From NCBI RefSeq assembly GCF_017591425.1, contig NW_024465369.1, forward strand, positions 29,989,001 through 30,053,000: a stretch of DNA of 64,000 bases. Reading direction: 5' to 3'. Of the stretch, positions 49,930-62,409 are shown one piece after another. The stretch comes from Ochotona curzoniae (taxonomy: Eukaryota > Chordata > Mammalia > Lagomorpha > Ochotonidae). Made by a program: the position numbers and the translations under genes. Each line of letters starts with the position of its first letter. Within the stretch, counting starts at the first letter, position 1. The notes under the pieces were generated by a model that saw only the letters and a program-made list of their open reading frames with translations, had not been told where the DNA came from and made no database searches.

Positions 49930-50130
49930 AACTTTACAACAGAAATGGCCCCGAGAGGTCACCTAATCCATTTCCCCTACTCTTCGGCTGAAACAAGTGA
50001 AACCAAGGGGATTAAGTGGCTTGCCTAAGATTATACAGTTGGTTAATTCATCCAACACTCCATAAACCCCTATTGATCACCTACGAGGTATCAGGCTCTA
50101 TTCCAGAAACCACAGATGGCAGAAATGACA
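49930..50130 (+). mobile_element. MIR/L2-type ancient repeat
   Basis: 'gagaggtcacctaatccatt', 'ggattaagtggcttgcctaa', 'gattatacagttggtt' follow MIR order. 50050-50130 ('cctattgatcacctacgagg') reads like an L2 end. Family-level call is tentative. Confidence 0.5.
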
Positions 50131-51235
50131 CTCGGCTGTGAGTCCTAGGGTTTCAAGATCACCTTTTCTTGCCAGTGGGTGGTTCTCCAGTTGCAGGCAG
50201 GGGAAGAGAGGTGCAGGTGAGGTGGTTTCCTCCCAATTAGGTTCCTAGGGCCAGGGAAGAAGCACTCCTTGCAATGTGAGGTGTCACAGAAGGGACTGTG
50301 CTGCACATGAATGCTGCAGTGATGGAAGGAAAGGTTGAGAGGCACTTCTGTGCCCAACAGTGCAGTGCCTCACATTCCTGTCTAAAACCCAAGTTCTAGA
50401 TGTTCTGTCTCCACTTAGCATATGTCTTTTTCCAGGAGTCTAAGAGTATAACTGGATCAGGTAACTTTACAAATGTGATTCAGACAAAAGAAAAAGAAGA
50501 TTTCCTTCAGCAGTGTACCTCCAGCTCACAAACATGCACCTAGCCTAGAAAACACTCATGGGAGCTGGCAGTGTTGTGGGTTCCAGTCTACTTCAAGCCA
50601 CACATAGCATCACATAGTTCAAAATCAAAGTCCATGAGATCCATTAGTCACACTGTTCCCTTTACCAAAAGAGCATGAATAGTAACTGGCAAAACATTCA
50701 GTTCCTCACAAATCAGGTGTCCTGGTAACTCTTAAAGAAACTGTCCTCACACAATGATCGATTGTAGAAGCTTCTGCAATGAGAACCTCAAGCTCGGGAC
50801 TCTGATGCTTCCCACTGGTTTGACCCATTTTGATGTGCAGGATGTAGGGAGCTGTCTGGCCAGCTATGACATTACCAGTTCACACCCACATTAGAAGGAC
50901 ATACAAAAGCCTTGTATGCAAAATTTTATGGTGCTCAGCACAGTTCTGACACTTAGGAATAAATCACATGCAAAAAAAAAAAGCCATAGAAAACAGCATT
51001 TCCTATCTACCCCCAAAAAAGAGCCTTCATCTGGAACTAATGCAAACTAAGCTAACATCTAGCCCCTTTACACACACACACACAAAACATGTTGACAATC
51101 CCTGTGCCTGCCAACAGCTTTGCTTTTTTTTTCTGTAACATTTAATAATCTTAAAAAATTACATTAAAAGTCCAATATACAGGAAATTACAAAAAAATGA
51201 AATGAATATGCATGAATCCACCATCTAGAATTTTC

Positions 51236-51556
51236 AAAAATATTTATTATCTTTACTGGAAAGACAGACATATAGAAAGAAGGAGAGACAGAGAAAAAGA
51301 TCTTCAATCCACTGGTTCACTACTCAATTCACCACAATGGCCAGAACTTAGCTGATCCAAAGCTTGAAGCCAGGAGCTTCTTCCAGTCTCCCAATTGAAT
51401 GCAGGGTCCCAAGGCCTTGGGAATCCTCTACTGTTTTCCTAGGCCACAAGCAGACAGCTGGATTGGAAGCCAAGCAGCTGGGACACAAATCGACATCCAC
51501 ATGGGATTGAGGCACATGCAAGGTGAGGATTTAGCCACTAGGCCATTGGCTGAGCC
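51236..51556 (-). mobile_element. CSINE
   Basis: Reverse copy: 'tatttattatctttactgga', 'tgcagggtcccaaggccttg', 'gccactaggccattggctga'. Confidence 0.88.
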
Positions 51557-53167
51557 ACAGAAGTTTTTAAACGGCAACATTCTGACTTAGTTCAGAGCTG
51601 AATAATGAGATTTTGATAATGCTTTACCTACAATGTACAAAATCAATTGTATTACTTCCCTGCTGTGGTAAATGCTAAGTGTATAGGTTATTACCTAAGG
51701 GATCTGCTTCCTGTCAAGATTATATGGAGATAAACTCATATTTTCATGTGTAGCAAGTTGTCTCTTTCAGTGTTTAGAATGCCCAGTGAATACAGCTATT
51801 GGACTTATCTCACCTATAGGACACAAAGGAAGTGCAGTGATCACAATTATACCCATGTGCACGGCAGATAATCCAACTGTATCACGTTCCTCAACATGTG
51901 CCTCTGTTTTGAAATCAGCATGGCACCGGGTTTCAACAACATCACTAATTCCTGAAACCTCAGGGTGGGTAGGGCTTCCCAGAAGAAGATTCAGATTCAT
52001 GGATGTTTCTACGATGGATAGCTTTCTTCAGTCCAAGTGGCTGTCAAGCCAATCTATGATGGCACAGACCTAACAGGGTTTCATTTAGGACCTAAAACTC
52101 ACACTGTGGTGGATACATTCCATATGCATATATTTGCAGCATTTCAGGATGAGCGCATTTCAGGATGAGCCCATTTCACGATAATGGAAATTTACTTAAG
52201 GCACAAACCAATACAAACTCTATTACATTACGGACAGTCATCACTTTCTTCGCCCACTATTCATTTGGTTTATTTAATTCTTGCAAAAAGAATGTTGGTT
52301 TCAAAATCAAGCCAAATGTATAACTGAACATTTGCTTATTAGAAATAACAGGATTTTAAAGGAAAACAGAGAGGAATATTGGCATGTTCTTGGGATGTCA
52401 GTTACTCCAATCAAGCACTACATTCAGCTTTGTTTGCTTGCAGCTATGGCAGAAAAGGGTAACTATCATGTGGTTCAGTACCTATTTAACCAAAACAAGA
52501 AACATGCAAGGCAGACTTTTCTTCCTTTGGCATTAATCTCAAGGAGAAACTTTTTATGGAAGCTGATTTATAAGGGACATTGAATAACTATTCTGCAAAA
52601 GACAGAAACTATTTTTTTTTCATATAAATGTCTTCACCTATATGCTACAAAAGATGGAAAAAATTTTTTCCTCCCAGGTGCTGAAGGCATAGTCCTAAAT
52701 CTTATTTGAGTGATGGCACTTCTGCAAAGAGCTGAAATAATATGATGAGGCTACATTGTTTCCTGATGATTTACCTCAACAGAAGCAGCTCAAAGAAAAT
52801 GAAGAGATGGATGGTCTCCATAAGCTCCTTCCTGGGGCCCCCTGGTCTCTGTCAAGTGTTACTGTGGCAATCTCATGACTATATTCTCTGAGGAATTTCT
52901 GAAGGGGTCTGATGGCCTATGGATTGACTAATCATGAATCTTTCATGTTCCATGAAGCAGCTGTGGGAAGCAGGTGTAACATCCTGCCTTGAACAAGGAG
53001 TAGGGAACTGACCTATGTCCTTCTTTCCTGGAGAACAGGTGCACTAACACCCAAGAGGGGCAGGTGCAAGAGATCTAAGTTTCCCAAGAACTTATGATGG
53101 CTTGAATGAATCTCTGAATTCGCCAACTTGGACACACAGAACAACTGTTGTCTCTTGCTTCAAAGTT
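51557..53167. other. Unassigned region with two coding-like frames
   Basis: Plus-strand frames at 51786-52073 (95 codons) and 52281-52583 (100 codons, starting MQKECWFQNQAKCITEHLLI) lie close together without SINE content. Neither matches a family I know. No A-tail, flanking repeat or splice pair was found, so a processed pseudogene is possible but unproven. Confidence 0.25.
52139..52170. repeat. Perfect 16-bp tandem duplication
   Basis: gcatttcaggatgagc occurs twice in a row, with a third decayed start (ccatttcacgat) after it. Confidence 0.95.
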
Positions 53168-53390
53168 GTTTTTTTTAACTGTTTTTTTGATACAGTTTAG
53201 TTGGCGCTAGGGTCTCCCTTCCACCTCCCCCAAGTTCCTTCCCCTGCCTTCTGTTCTCCCCTCCAGTCTCACAATGAGTGTCTTTTGTCAATTTTCCCAA
53301 GTTCATTATGCTGCTGCCAAGCAAGCGACTTAACCACATGAGAACTTTGGTGTAGACACAACAGTGTGAGTGGACAGTACATACTTCACA
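53168..53390 (-). mobile_element. L1 3' UTR, reverse, old
   Basis: 'tttttgatacagtttagttg' followed by a pyrimidine-rich 'cttccacctcccccaagttc' matches the reverse complement of the L1 terminus at 38950-39058. Confidence 0.6.
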
Positions 53391-53799
53391 AATTAGCCAG
53401 GCAATTACAGATATAAAAAGAAATAAACTTTCTATTAACTTTCTTTGTCCTGTAATTTTACTGTTAATCTATATGTATTACCAAATCCACGGAAAGCTAT
53501 ACTAAATATTAGCAGAAATTAAAACACAAAGTGATCCCTTACAAGTAGGATTAAAATGAAGGGTTGAAAAAAACCTGAGGGGGAGGAGGTAGGTCTCCCA
53601 AATCCTCTTCAATATAGGATGTGGTCAGGTTCTACACTCTTTCTTCCAAAAAAAAGAAGAAAAATCCACCCACAAAGGAGATTATGACAACAATGATGAA
53701 GGACTAATTAACAGGCAGTGTTAGTATTAGCTATCGTCTAGGTTAGAAATGCAAGGAGAGCATGGACGCTTAGCTTTGTGGATGGTCTTTGGACACCCA

Positions 53800-54075
53800 C
53801 ATATCTCATACCAGCACACTGAGGCCCAAAGGCTTGTTACATGACCAATTCAAGGTTCCTTTTCAGGAGCACCATGGGAGGCAGCAAGTAATGGTTCAAG
53901 TAGCTGGAACTGAGTTTCACACACAAGGGGAGGGAGATCCAGGTTGAATTCCTTGCTCCTATAGTTTTAGCCTAGTCTAATTTTGACTGTTGCAGCCATT
54001 CAGGGGGCTAACAACTTGATGGGAACTCTCCATCTCTTTCTCTGCTTCTCAAACAATACTTAATAACAACAACAA
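53800..54075 (+). mobile_element. CSINE, old copy
   Basis: 'caccatgggaggcagcaagt', 'aatggttcaagtagctggaa', 'gactgttgcagccattcagg', 'ctctgcttctcaaacaatac'. The 5' part is very diverged. Confidence 0.6.
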
Positions 54076-54263
54076 AGAAATGCAATGAAAATCCTCCTAA
54101 TGGCAAGCACCACTGTCTGGCCCACCTCCTTCTTCCCCAGCTTGGCTGGAGGAGGTCATGGTTTTCCAGCCCTGTGAGAAGTAAGGCATTAGAGAGGGAA
54201 GGGGGATCTGCTGCTGCCCAGGGACGGTCCAGTGGACAACACTGATAACTGCAAAGGGGTTCT

Positions 54264-54593
54264 TTTTTTAAAGATTTATTTTTTTATTATTTTTTTTATT
54301 GGAAAGGCAGATATACAGAGAGGAGAGACAGAGAGGAAGATCTTCCGTCCGATGATTCACTCCCCAAGTGAGCGCAACGGCCAATGCTATGCCAATCAGA
54401 AGCCAGGAGCCTCCTCCGGGTCTCCCACGCAGGTGCAGGCTCCCAAAGCCTTGGGCCGTCCTCGACTGCTTTCCCAGGCCACAGGCAGGGAGCTGGAAGG
54501 GAAGCGGGGCTGCCAGGATAGAACCGGCGCCCATATGGGATCCTGGGCGTGCAAGGCGAGGACCTTAACCACTTTGCGCCACCACGCCGGGCC
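54264..54593 (-). mobile_element. Young CSINE with target-site duplication
   Basis: Reverse copy flanked by perfect 13-bp copies of gcaaaggggttct (54251-54263 and 54594-54606). Ends gcgccaccacgccgggcc. Confidence 0.96.
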
Positions 54594-54769
54594 GCAAAGG
54601 GGTTCTAAAATAGAGCCACCAGTGATGCTTTTTGCCCTTCTGATTATGCATTGCACTTGGTTCCCCTAAAATGGGAATGCTGAGGTTCTAACTTGCAGTA
54701 ATTTAGAACATGATGCTATTCGGAGTTAAGATTTTTAAAGGTCATTAAGATAAAATGAAGAAATCGGGG

Positions 54770-55005
54770 TGAGGCCTGAGTCAATGTGAGACTGGGACAC
54801 ATACATAAACCTGCAAAGAGGAAAGACTACAGGAGACATACAACAGGCCACAGAGAGACTGCCTTTAGGAGAAACAGGCAGGCACCTGTTGAAATCTTGA
54901 ACTTGGACTTCTAGGCTCCCAAACTGAGAGAAAATACATTTCTTTTGTTTAAGCCCCGGGGTCTGAGATACTTTGTTATGGCAGACATGGGATGCTAATA
55001 TAGTA
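54770..55005 (+). mobile_element. Ancient mammalian interspersed repeat, family unassigned
   Basis: 'gaaatcttgaacttggactt', 'ctgagagaaaatacatttct', 'tttgttatggcagacatggg' match a very common old mammalian repeat end (…cttggacttccagcctccag…). I cannot name the family with certainty. Confidence 0.45.
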
Positions 55006-57296
55006 CCTGATTCTGACAGAACTTTAAAGTTGACTTTTGCTCCTTTGGCAAAATAAACAATGACAACCAAAAATTGCCACTAAAATTTCTTTTGGCTTTT
55101 GGAGCACAAACTTATCATACTCATTATCACAATGACTTGGGAATAAACCATCCCTTCAAAGCTCCCAAATAAAGGAAATGAAATGGCATCAATTTCTTGG
55201 CATAGAGATCAAGCCAGTATAACTGGAAAATCCCAAGTACTTGAGGATTGTCATAAGTGGAAAAACCCTTGGCTTCTTCATGAAGCTCAGCTTTCAGGGT
55301 CGCGGTGTCAGCTGCACAGTGAAGGGCAGAAGAATGTAAGGTGGCCTCATTCAAACTGCTCTAAATGACAATATGTCTGCATTTATAAACATTTGGTCAC
55401 ATGATCACCAAGTAATTAAACTGGCTCTCACATCTGTGTCATGGAATCCATATTTAGAACATCCATGGCTAAGAGTTTCATGACTTTGAAAAGCACAGTG
55501 GAGATTGCTTAGCAAGCAACTTTCACATGTGTAACTGCCCCACAAAGTAAACGACTTAATGGGACTATGGGAAACAATGCATTTTTCTTACCTAAGAATT
55601 GCTGAAAAAACAAAAACCCTGTACCCAAAGATGGATCTTCCCAGTGACTGACATTTATTCTGGGCTAATGGTGTCTGACAAGTTTTTAAGAATAACTTAG
55701 CTTTTTTGACCTCCTGACTTAGATAAAAACCTAACAAAGGAGGTCAGGCAGGATAAAGAAGAGTTCTCATTCTACAGAAATATACATACAGCGCACCTTG
55801 CAAAAAACTTGCTACTGGCTACTGTGTAGTAAATTGATGGACACACTTTTTAAGAAAGGAGGTTAAAATCCTACACTCCTGGGACTATGAAGGAGGCAGA
55901 GAATGAGAAGGCCAGCGCAGCCCTTTCCCAAATCATTACTGTAACAGTAGAGCTTCCCTCTATCAGTTTAAAGCTAAATGAAATAACCATTGATTCTTTG
56001 TCAACTTTAATTTAATCTAGGAGACCTACTTGACTTTTTTTTTTTAAAGCAAGGTGCTAAATGTCCATTACAAAGATAAAGGCATGGTGAAAGCGAGCCA
56101 TTATTAACCCTGGAGTGAATACACAGAATTCACAAGATAGTTCAGAGGAGCTGGGGTGTCACCTGGTGTCTCTCACAGTGCCTTGGCACATGACTCTCAA
56201 TAAATGTTCATGAAATTGGAGTATTCCAGGGGTATAGTATTCCTTCTTATCTACTGCAGGACACTGGATGAAATGCAAGCACATTGTTGAAATTCCTAGG
56301 TTTGAAAGCCATAAATCTCAAATAAAATACTTATGTAGTTACCCTCCCCCACCCCTACCCATTTACTAATGCCCTAAAAAGTAATCCAGGCTGAAGGCAT
56401 TTTAGCTGCTATGTAGGTCAAAATGATGAACAATGGAAGAGATGTCGATTTAAGAATGAACCTGGGAAAGGCCAATAGGACATGTTCTATTAAAGATATG
56501 TCTAGCTAAGAAGCTGTTGTTCAGGATAATGAGCCAAGAGTCATCAACATGTGAGATGGGGGACTTATCCTAGAGGTGATTCAGCATTCGAACGAGGCTG
56601 ATCTGGGCAAAAGCCCCCAGCTTCTGGGTGGCTTAACAGGTGTTATGTTTTAAAGTACTAAAACGTTGCTGCTGACCACTTGTAGACACAGCTTCAGTTC
56701 CAATGGGGGCAATGAACTTCTCTATGTACAGAAGGTGAACATGTGTTGCACATTACAGCTGCCTCTGTACAACTTCCTCTCTTATTCACTCCTCAGGTTC
56801 ACTGAGTCAAAAGCAGCAAAAGATACCTCCGTGGTAGGTCACTCAGCCAGCTGGCCCTAGTTCTGTTTCTGAAGACAACCTGCTTGAGGTTAAGTAGAGG
56901 TCCTAATAGTGCTTAGCTAGGAGACCTTGCAGCAATTTGCTTCACTTTCCAAGTATCACAACTCATCTGCCAAATCCTGCAGTCCTGGGAACTACTGCAT
57001 GGCATAACTAAGGAAATGACATGAGAGAAAGCAGAGACAGCACCAGACAAAAGGTAAGTATATAGTTAAATAACACCAATTGTAAAAAATACAATGGCTA
57101 GTGCATCAAGTTCTATATAATAGATCTCTGCCCCAAGATCTTTATTTTCTCCTCCTGTCATCTAACCTAAACAAGAATGTAAGCATCACATCCTCCAAAG
57201 ATGTTGTGAATAGCTCCTATCCATACATCCCCAAAACACAGAGAAAAGCACTTATGTAGGGCAGGCTTCTGTATACCCTCAAGAATGCTGGTACTG
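55006..57296. other. Unique intronic DNA
   Basis: 56150-56220 ('cacagtgccttggcacatga' and 'ctcaataaatgttcatg') looks like an L2/MIR end. Otherwise nothing recognised. Confidence 0.5.
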
Positions 57297-57578
57297 GGGC
57301 CAGCTCTGTGGTGTAGGGGGTTAAGTCACCACCTGTAAGGACGGCATCTCATACAGGCACTGGTTTGAGTCCTAGCTGCTCTATTGTTATCCAGCTCCCT
57401 GCTGATGTACCTAGGAAAGCAACAGAAGATAGACCAAGTCCTTGGGCACCTGCCACCCATGTGGGAGACATGGCAGATGCTCCTGGAACTGGCTGTTGCA
57501 GCCATTTAGGAAATGAACCAGCATATGGAATTTGTGCCTCTTCCCAACTGCTTTTTCAGATACATAAATCAATTCACT
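57297..57578 (+). mobile_element. CSINE
   Basis: ggggccagctctgtggtgta head with 'gggggttaagtcaccacctg', 'gcacctgccacccatgtggg', tail 'agatacataaatcaattcac'. Confidence 0.88.
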
Positions 57579-57911
57579 TTGGTTGAGGGGAGGAGGGAGA
57601 ACACTGAGAACACTGCAGCTGCTTCAGTAATGTAACAGCAATTCAACTCTCCTCCGGGAGGTGGAGGACGACACTCTCCAGCTGGGAGTAGGTACGCTGG
57701 GAAACCACCTCCAGGACAAACTGGGAAACCTGGATGGTTGTAAGACAGTGAAGTAAATCTGTGAGATAATTCACTCCATAATCTTCCCTTTATGAGTAAA
57801 TACATGGTGTTCGTTGATTAAAAGATCAGAGTTTACGTGTGCTTACAAATTTAGCACATGCCTGAGCATGCAACCCTGCCTGTCAAATTCAGGACCTCCT
57901 GAGAAAGGAGG

Positions 57912-57995
57912 GTTGTGGGAAGGGTGGGGGGAATCCCAGTACCTATAAAACTGTTTCACATAATACAATGTTACTAACAATAAAAAAAAAAGAAA
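57912..57995 (+). mobile_element. Extremely 5'-truncated L1 (84 bp) with target-site duplication
   Basis: Only the final L1 3' UTR is present: 'ggtggggggaatcccagtac', 'ctataaaactgtttcacata', then an A-run. It is flanked by agaaaggagg at 57902-57911 and 57996-58005. Confidence 0.88.
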
Positions 57996-58005
57996 AGAAA
58001 GGAGG

Positions 58006-58274
58006 TCCAAGAAAAGTGCCGATTCCAGGGGCCACAGGGGCTGTGGCGGGTGCTCTTGGCATGCTTCTTCCTGCTCACCATTGGATGTGGCTCACAGGCT
58101 GCTGAGATGGGAGCCTGGCCTCCAACCTGGGCCTCTCTGGGCTCCACAATGCCTGGAGGCATGGTATTTCCATCACATGGTGCTCCCGTCTCAGGGTACT
58201 CTTTAATTGTGACTCTCATCATTGCTACTATTACAGATCTGTCGCTCAGAACTCCTCTTGGCTATCAGTGACAG
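58006..58274 (+). other. Unassigned open stretch after the short L1
   Basis: A 73-codon frame (58050-58271) begins MLLACFFLLTIGCGSQAAEM, which looks like a signal peptide, then a second hydrophobic run (YSLIVTLIIATIT). The frame stays open upstream of the ATG. I do not recognise the protein, no promoter or splice donor is evident, and chance is the likeliest explanation. Confidence 0.15.
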
Positions 58275-58871
58275 CGGGAAGCATTATGAAGATGACATTT
58301 CTGTGTTTTGTATTCTGAACATTAAAAATCAGCTCAGCTCACTGAGGGAACAGCAGGTGCCATGCTAATTAGGTAACTTTTTACAGCACTAATGGGATCC
58401 CCCACTGAGCCAACTGGGAGGAAAAAAAATACAATAGTCATTTTTATCCACATCTCAGCATACTGACCTCTTTCAGCCTGCTGATGTGGCCGTTAATATA
58501 ACATTTTCAAATGATCTGATTTTTTTTTTTTTTATGATTTGGAGCCTGGTTCTGGCTGCCAAACAGCTGTGTATTTTAAATGCTTGGAGCTGATATCAAC
58601 GTTGCCCTTGGAAGAGGCAAGCTTGAGGGAACCTCTGCGCACAGAATGGTTGTTGGTGTTTTTGACCCCTTATGAATGAATGGAAGAGTGTCTCTGCTTA
58701 TGAGGTGTTTTAAAAAGACATGAATCAGGAGGCCTGCAGTGCGGGGCTTGCCTTGCTCATGATACACAACGCAACTCACTTGCATGTTAGTGTCTGTTAT
58801 GTGCTCACCAACACACTTCTGACAAGTGCCTTTCCATTTTAGAAGAAGAAAACAAAAATATCACTATATCA

Positions 58872-59206
58872 GGGCCCAGTGTGGTGGCCTAGCGGCTAGT
58901 TTTCTCCTTCAATGTGCCCCGGGATCCCATATGGGTGCCAGTACTAATCCCAGCAGCTCCACTTCCCATCCAGCTCCCTGCTTGTGGCCTGGGAAGGCAG
59001 TTGAGGACGGCCCAATGACTTGGGACTCTGCATCTATGTGGGAGACCCAGAAGAAGCTCCTGGCTCCTGGCTCTGGATTGGCTCAGCTCCGGCTGTTGCA
59101 GTTATTTGGGGAGTAAATTATCAGACGGAAGATCTTCCTCTCTGTCCCTCTTCCTCTCTGTATATCTGACTTTGTAATAAAAATAAATAAATCTTTTTAA
59201 AAAAAA
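58872..59206 (+). mobile_element. CSINE, tail-to-tail partner
   Basis: gggcccagtgtggtggccta head, 'ggaaggcagttgaggacggc', tail aataaaaataaataaatctt plus an A-run ending at 59206. Confidence 0.94.
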
Positions 59207-59222
59207 ATGCTATTTCAATTCT

Positions 59223-59555
59223 TTTTTTAAAAAGATTTATTTATTTATTGGAAAGTCAGATATACAGAGAGGGGGAGAGGCGGAGAGGAAGATCTTCCGT
59301 CCGATGATTCACTCCCCAAGTGAGCGCAACAGCCAATGCTATGCCAATCCAAAGCCAGAATCCAGGAACTTCTTCCGGGTCTCCCACACGGGTGCAGGGT
59401 CCCAAAGCTTTGGCCCGTCCTTGACTGCTTTCCCAGGCCACAAGCAGGAGCTGGATGGGAACTGGAGCTGCCGGGATTAGAACCGGCGCCCATATGGGAT
59501 CCCGGGGCATGTTCAAGGCGAGGACTTTATCCTCTAGGCCATGACGCCAGGCCCG
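59223..59555 (-). mobile_element. CSINE inserted beside the tail of another CSINE
   Basis: Reverse copy flanked by perfect 16-bp copies of atgctatttcaattct (59207-59222 and 59556-59571). Ends 'catgacgccaggcccg'. Confidence 0.96.
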
Positions 59556-59616
59556 ATGCTATTTCAATTCTAAAATAGTCTGAAGAGTATGGCTTTTTCT
59601 ACATTTAAAAATCTTT

Positions 59617-59865
59617 GAATTTGCATAATTTATTTGCTTGAAAGAGGGAGGAGACAAAGATGGGGGTGGTGGGGCTGGCCTGTTTAGGCAATGAATGAGA
59701 TAAACGGCCTGTAGTAGCTGGGGCTGGGCCAGGTTAAAATCAGTAGCCAGGAGCTTAACCCAGGTCACACTGTGAGCTACTTGAACTATCCTGGTGCCTT
59801 TCCAAGGACACCTGAGCAGGAAACAGGAATTAGCAGTGCAGCAGAGAACTAAATCCAGGCAGTCA
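59617..59865 (-). mobile_element. CSINE, old copy
   Basis: Reverse copy: 'tttatttgcttgaaagaggg', 'gtagctggggctgggccagg', 'gagcaggaaacaggaattag'. Third CSINE in a row within 1 kb. Confidence 0.7.
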
Positions 59866-61549
59866 TAGACAATAATCTTCGCGAGCAAATCCAAGAAAAA
59901 GAATTTCATTCTTAAAACATTTTCCTTCCCTTTCTTTAAAAAAAGATAAAACATGTGAAAATTTAAAGTATAATTTTAAATTTCAATGGCACATGTTATC
60001 AGGCTATACAATTAAATAGATAAGATCAAACCGACTGAAGAATTAACACAGATGTTATAATGATTTGTGAGTTTAAAATTAGGTACGTGATAAAACTCCC
60101 TCATTTTGTTCAGATATGTGTAACACATACACTAAGTACAAGGCAAATTGGCAGATTTGGGAAGTGAACAGGAAGGGATGGAGCATTGTACAGATTCACA
60201 ATAAGGTGTGAAACTAGAGCTGAAAAGAAGCTATTGGTAAGATAAGGTACATCAAAGATGTTATGATGTTGAGGGGCTCTCAACCAAGACTCTCTCATCA
60301 TGGATGCCTCTTCCTTTACCTATAAAATTTCTGCACTGCCCCCCACCGTTGTTTCCTAGTACACATGGATTTAAAAAGGTAACTATTTATGCTACAAAGC
60401 AACCAGCAGTAGACCCAAGATACTTACTGTTTAAGACAGACATGTTTAGCACAGAAAAAGGTATGATGTCATTTTTCTGTGTCTTTCATCCAAAAATCCA
60501 TGTGGCTACCTTGCCAACAGCAAAAGCACAGTTCTGTGAGGCTGTGCAGGGAAGCGCTGGCAGTGTTGGTTCAAAGAGAACATGATGCCCATTTGCTTGT
60601 TCACAAATAGAAGTAATAGCAAGGGGGACATTTGCTGAGAGCACGACCCAGGTCTCTCACATAGATGGTAGGAACCCAACAGCTGAGGCTCTTGGGGTGT
60701 TTTATTAGCAGCAGGTTGTAATAGGGAGTCGATAGAGGTGGCACTCAAACCTAGACACACTGATGTAGGATACAGCAGTCCTAACCAGTATCTTAAGTGC
60801 TAGTCCCAGTACCAACCCTAGGTACAGATGTTTTTAAAGGAGACTCCTAATGCCAGCCAAGGGAGCCAAGGTGACGGCGAGATGATGTTCAGGGCCTTCT
60901 TAGGGAGAGGCTAGAAAAGGGAGAGTGTCAGGGAGAACGCCTTAGAGAGGCTGCTTGCTCCCAGTCTCCTCATTACAGGGATAATCTGAGTGTATGCAGT
61001 GCAGGGAGTAATGATAGCCAGACTTCAGCAGGTAATCACTGAGAACAAATGAGTGCAGAAAAACCCAATTTCCTTCTTTACTATCATAATAAACATTTTC
61101 AATTCAAGGGAAAGCCGTAGGCTTGCTTAGTTAACACCAACATATTTTAAGACATGACATGAATTTCCTTCAGAGTAATAATAGCAATCCATTTCTTTTT
61201 TTATATAGGGGTATGTGGACATTGAAAGTCTATTACTACTTAAATGTATTTTCATGCACTCCCCCACTTGATACACTTGTGTTTCTCAAGATGTGACTCA
61301 GCAGAAAATGACAAAATCCAATCACTGCTTCCTAATCTACCAAATGAAATTAGCAGAGTACAGTATAGTATTGGGAAATGAAAAATGCTAGCAAGGATAC
61401 AGTATTAGATCTTGCCTCACTGCTCTTGGAAGGCTAAACTGAAAATACCCTTAAAGACAGTTGGTTGGAAATATGTTTCAGGATTATAGCCCCTGAGTTA
61501 TCACTTCAACGCCTATGAATCTGCCATATGAAATAAATTAGGTATGTGA
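59866..61549. other. Mostly unique intronic DNA
   Basis: Aside from the old CSINE at 60598-60826 no feature is recognised on either strand. Confidence 0.55.
60598..60826 (-). mobile_element. CSINE, old copy
   Basis: Reverse copy: 'gacccaggtctctcacatag', 'gtggcactcaaacctagaca', 'agcagtcctaaccagtatct'. Confidence 0.65.
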
Positions 61550-61915
61550 CAATTTTCTGCATGAAGCTGGTCTTTCGAGTATTGTTAATGGGAATAAAAG
61601 TCGGGAACCAAATTAAATCTTCAACAACAGAAAGGAACCTAAATAACAATAAAGTAACTACAAGATGCAATATTACTTAGCTATTAAGATTCTGTTTGTA
61701 GAAAGGCTTTTTAATGACACAAGAAAATGGTTGTGTTGGAATCCTAAGTATAAAAGCAGGGTAGCAAAACAATTAAAATACGTGCAGAGTTAAAGGAATA
61801 GAAGGAAATGCATCAAGATGCTAACTGTACCTGTCCCTGACTGAGGAATTAACAGGTAATCCCTGTATTTCTGAATGCCCTTTAACAAATGTGTACTACT
61901 TTTATAATGAGAAGA
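61550..61915 (+). mobile_element. Ancient L1 (L1M-like) 3' fragment
   Basis: 'aatattacttagctattaag', 'gaaatgcatcaagatgctaa', 'ctgtatttctgaatgccctt' follow the order of old L1 3' ends. Tail at about 61915. Confidence 0.55.
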
Positions 61916-61991
61916 GTTCCTTTAAGATGTTGCACTCAGATTTGAAAGAGAATCTTACTATAATGATTACCATCTTTTGAGTAAAAGAGAC

Positions 61992-61993
<2 letters not shown>

Positions 61994-62026
<33 letters not shown>
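61994..62026. repeat. (CA)n microsatellite
   Basis: Sixteen CA units, followed by a short G run. Confidence 0.96.
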
Positions 62027-62033
<7 letters not shown>

Positions 62034-62222
62034 GAGAGAAAACTGAACCAGAACCTAGGGGAAAAAGAAAATAACATTGTGTAAGAGTGTTTCATCAATA
62101 AAAATCATGATGATAATAAAAAATAAAATAGGTGACCGCTAGTTAAGGTTTCAAAGAGAAAACAGAACCAATCAGAAAAGCGACTGGTCTGGGACACAAA
62201 GCTGTGCCTATACCATGAGTAA

Positions 62223-62251
62223 ACACACAGACACACACACACACACACACA

Positions 62252-62283
<32 letters not shown>
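62223..62283. repeat. (CA)n microsatellite with GA interruptions
   Basis: About 30 units with two 'agac' breaks, the second CA tract within 250 bp. Confidence 0.96.
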
Positions 62284-62285
<2 letters not shown>

Positions 62286-62409
62286 GCTTATAAGAAAGAC
62301 ACTAGAGTGTTAATAGGTGTATTGGTTAGATCACCTAAGTCTACCTCTGAATTTAATTTTCTGAAATCTCCCACTTTTCTCATAGGGCATTTACTTCAAT
62401 CAAAGTAAT

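Larger units (their letters stand above)
49073..51235. other. Mainly unique intronic DNA
   Basis: Contains the 29-bp duplication and the MIR/L2-type repeat. Nothing gene-like beyond short frames. Confidence 0.55.
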
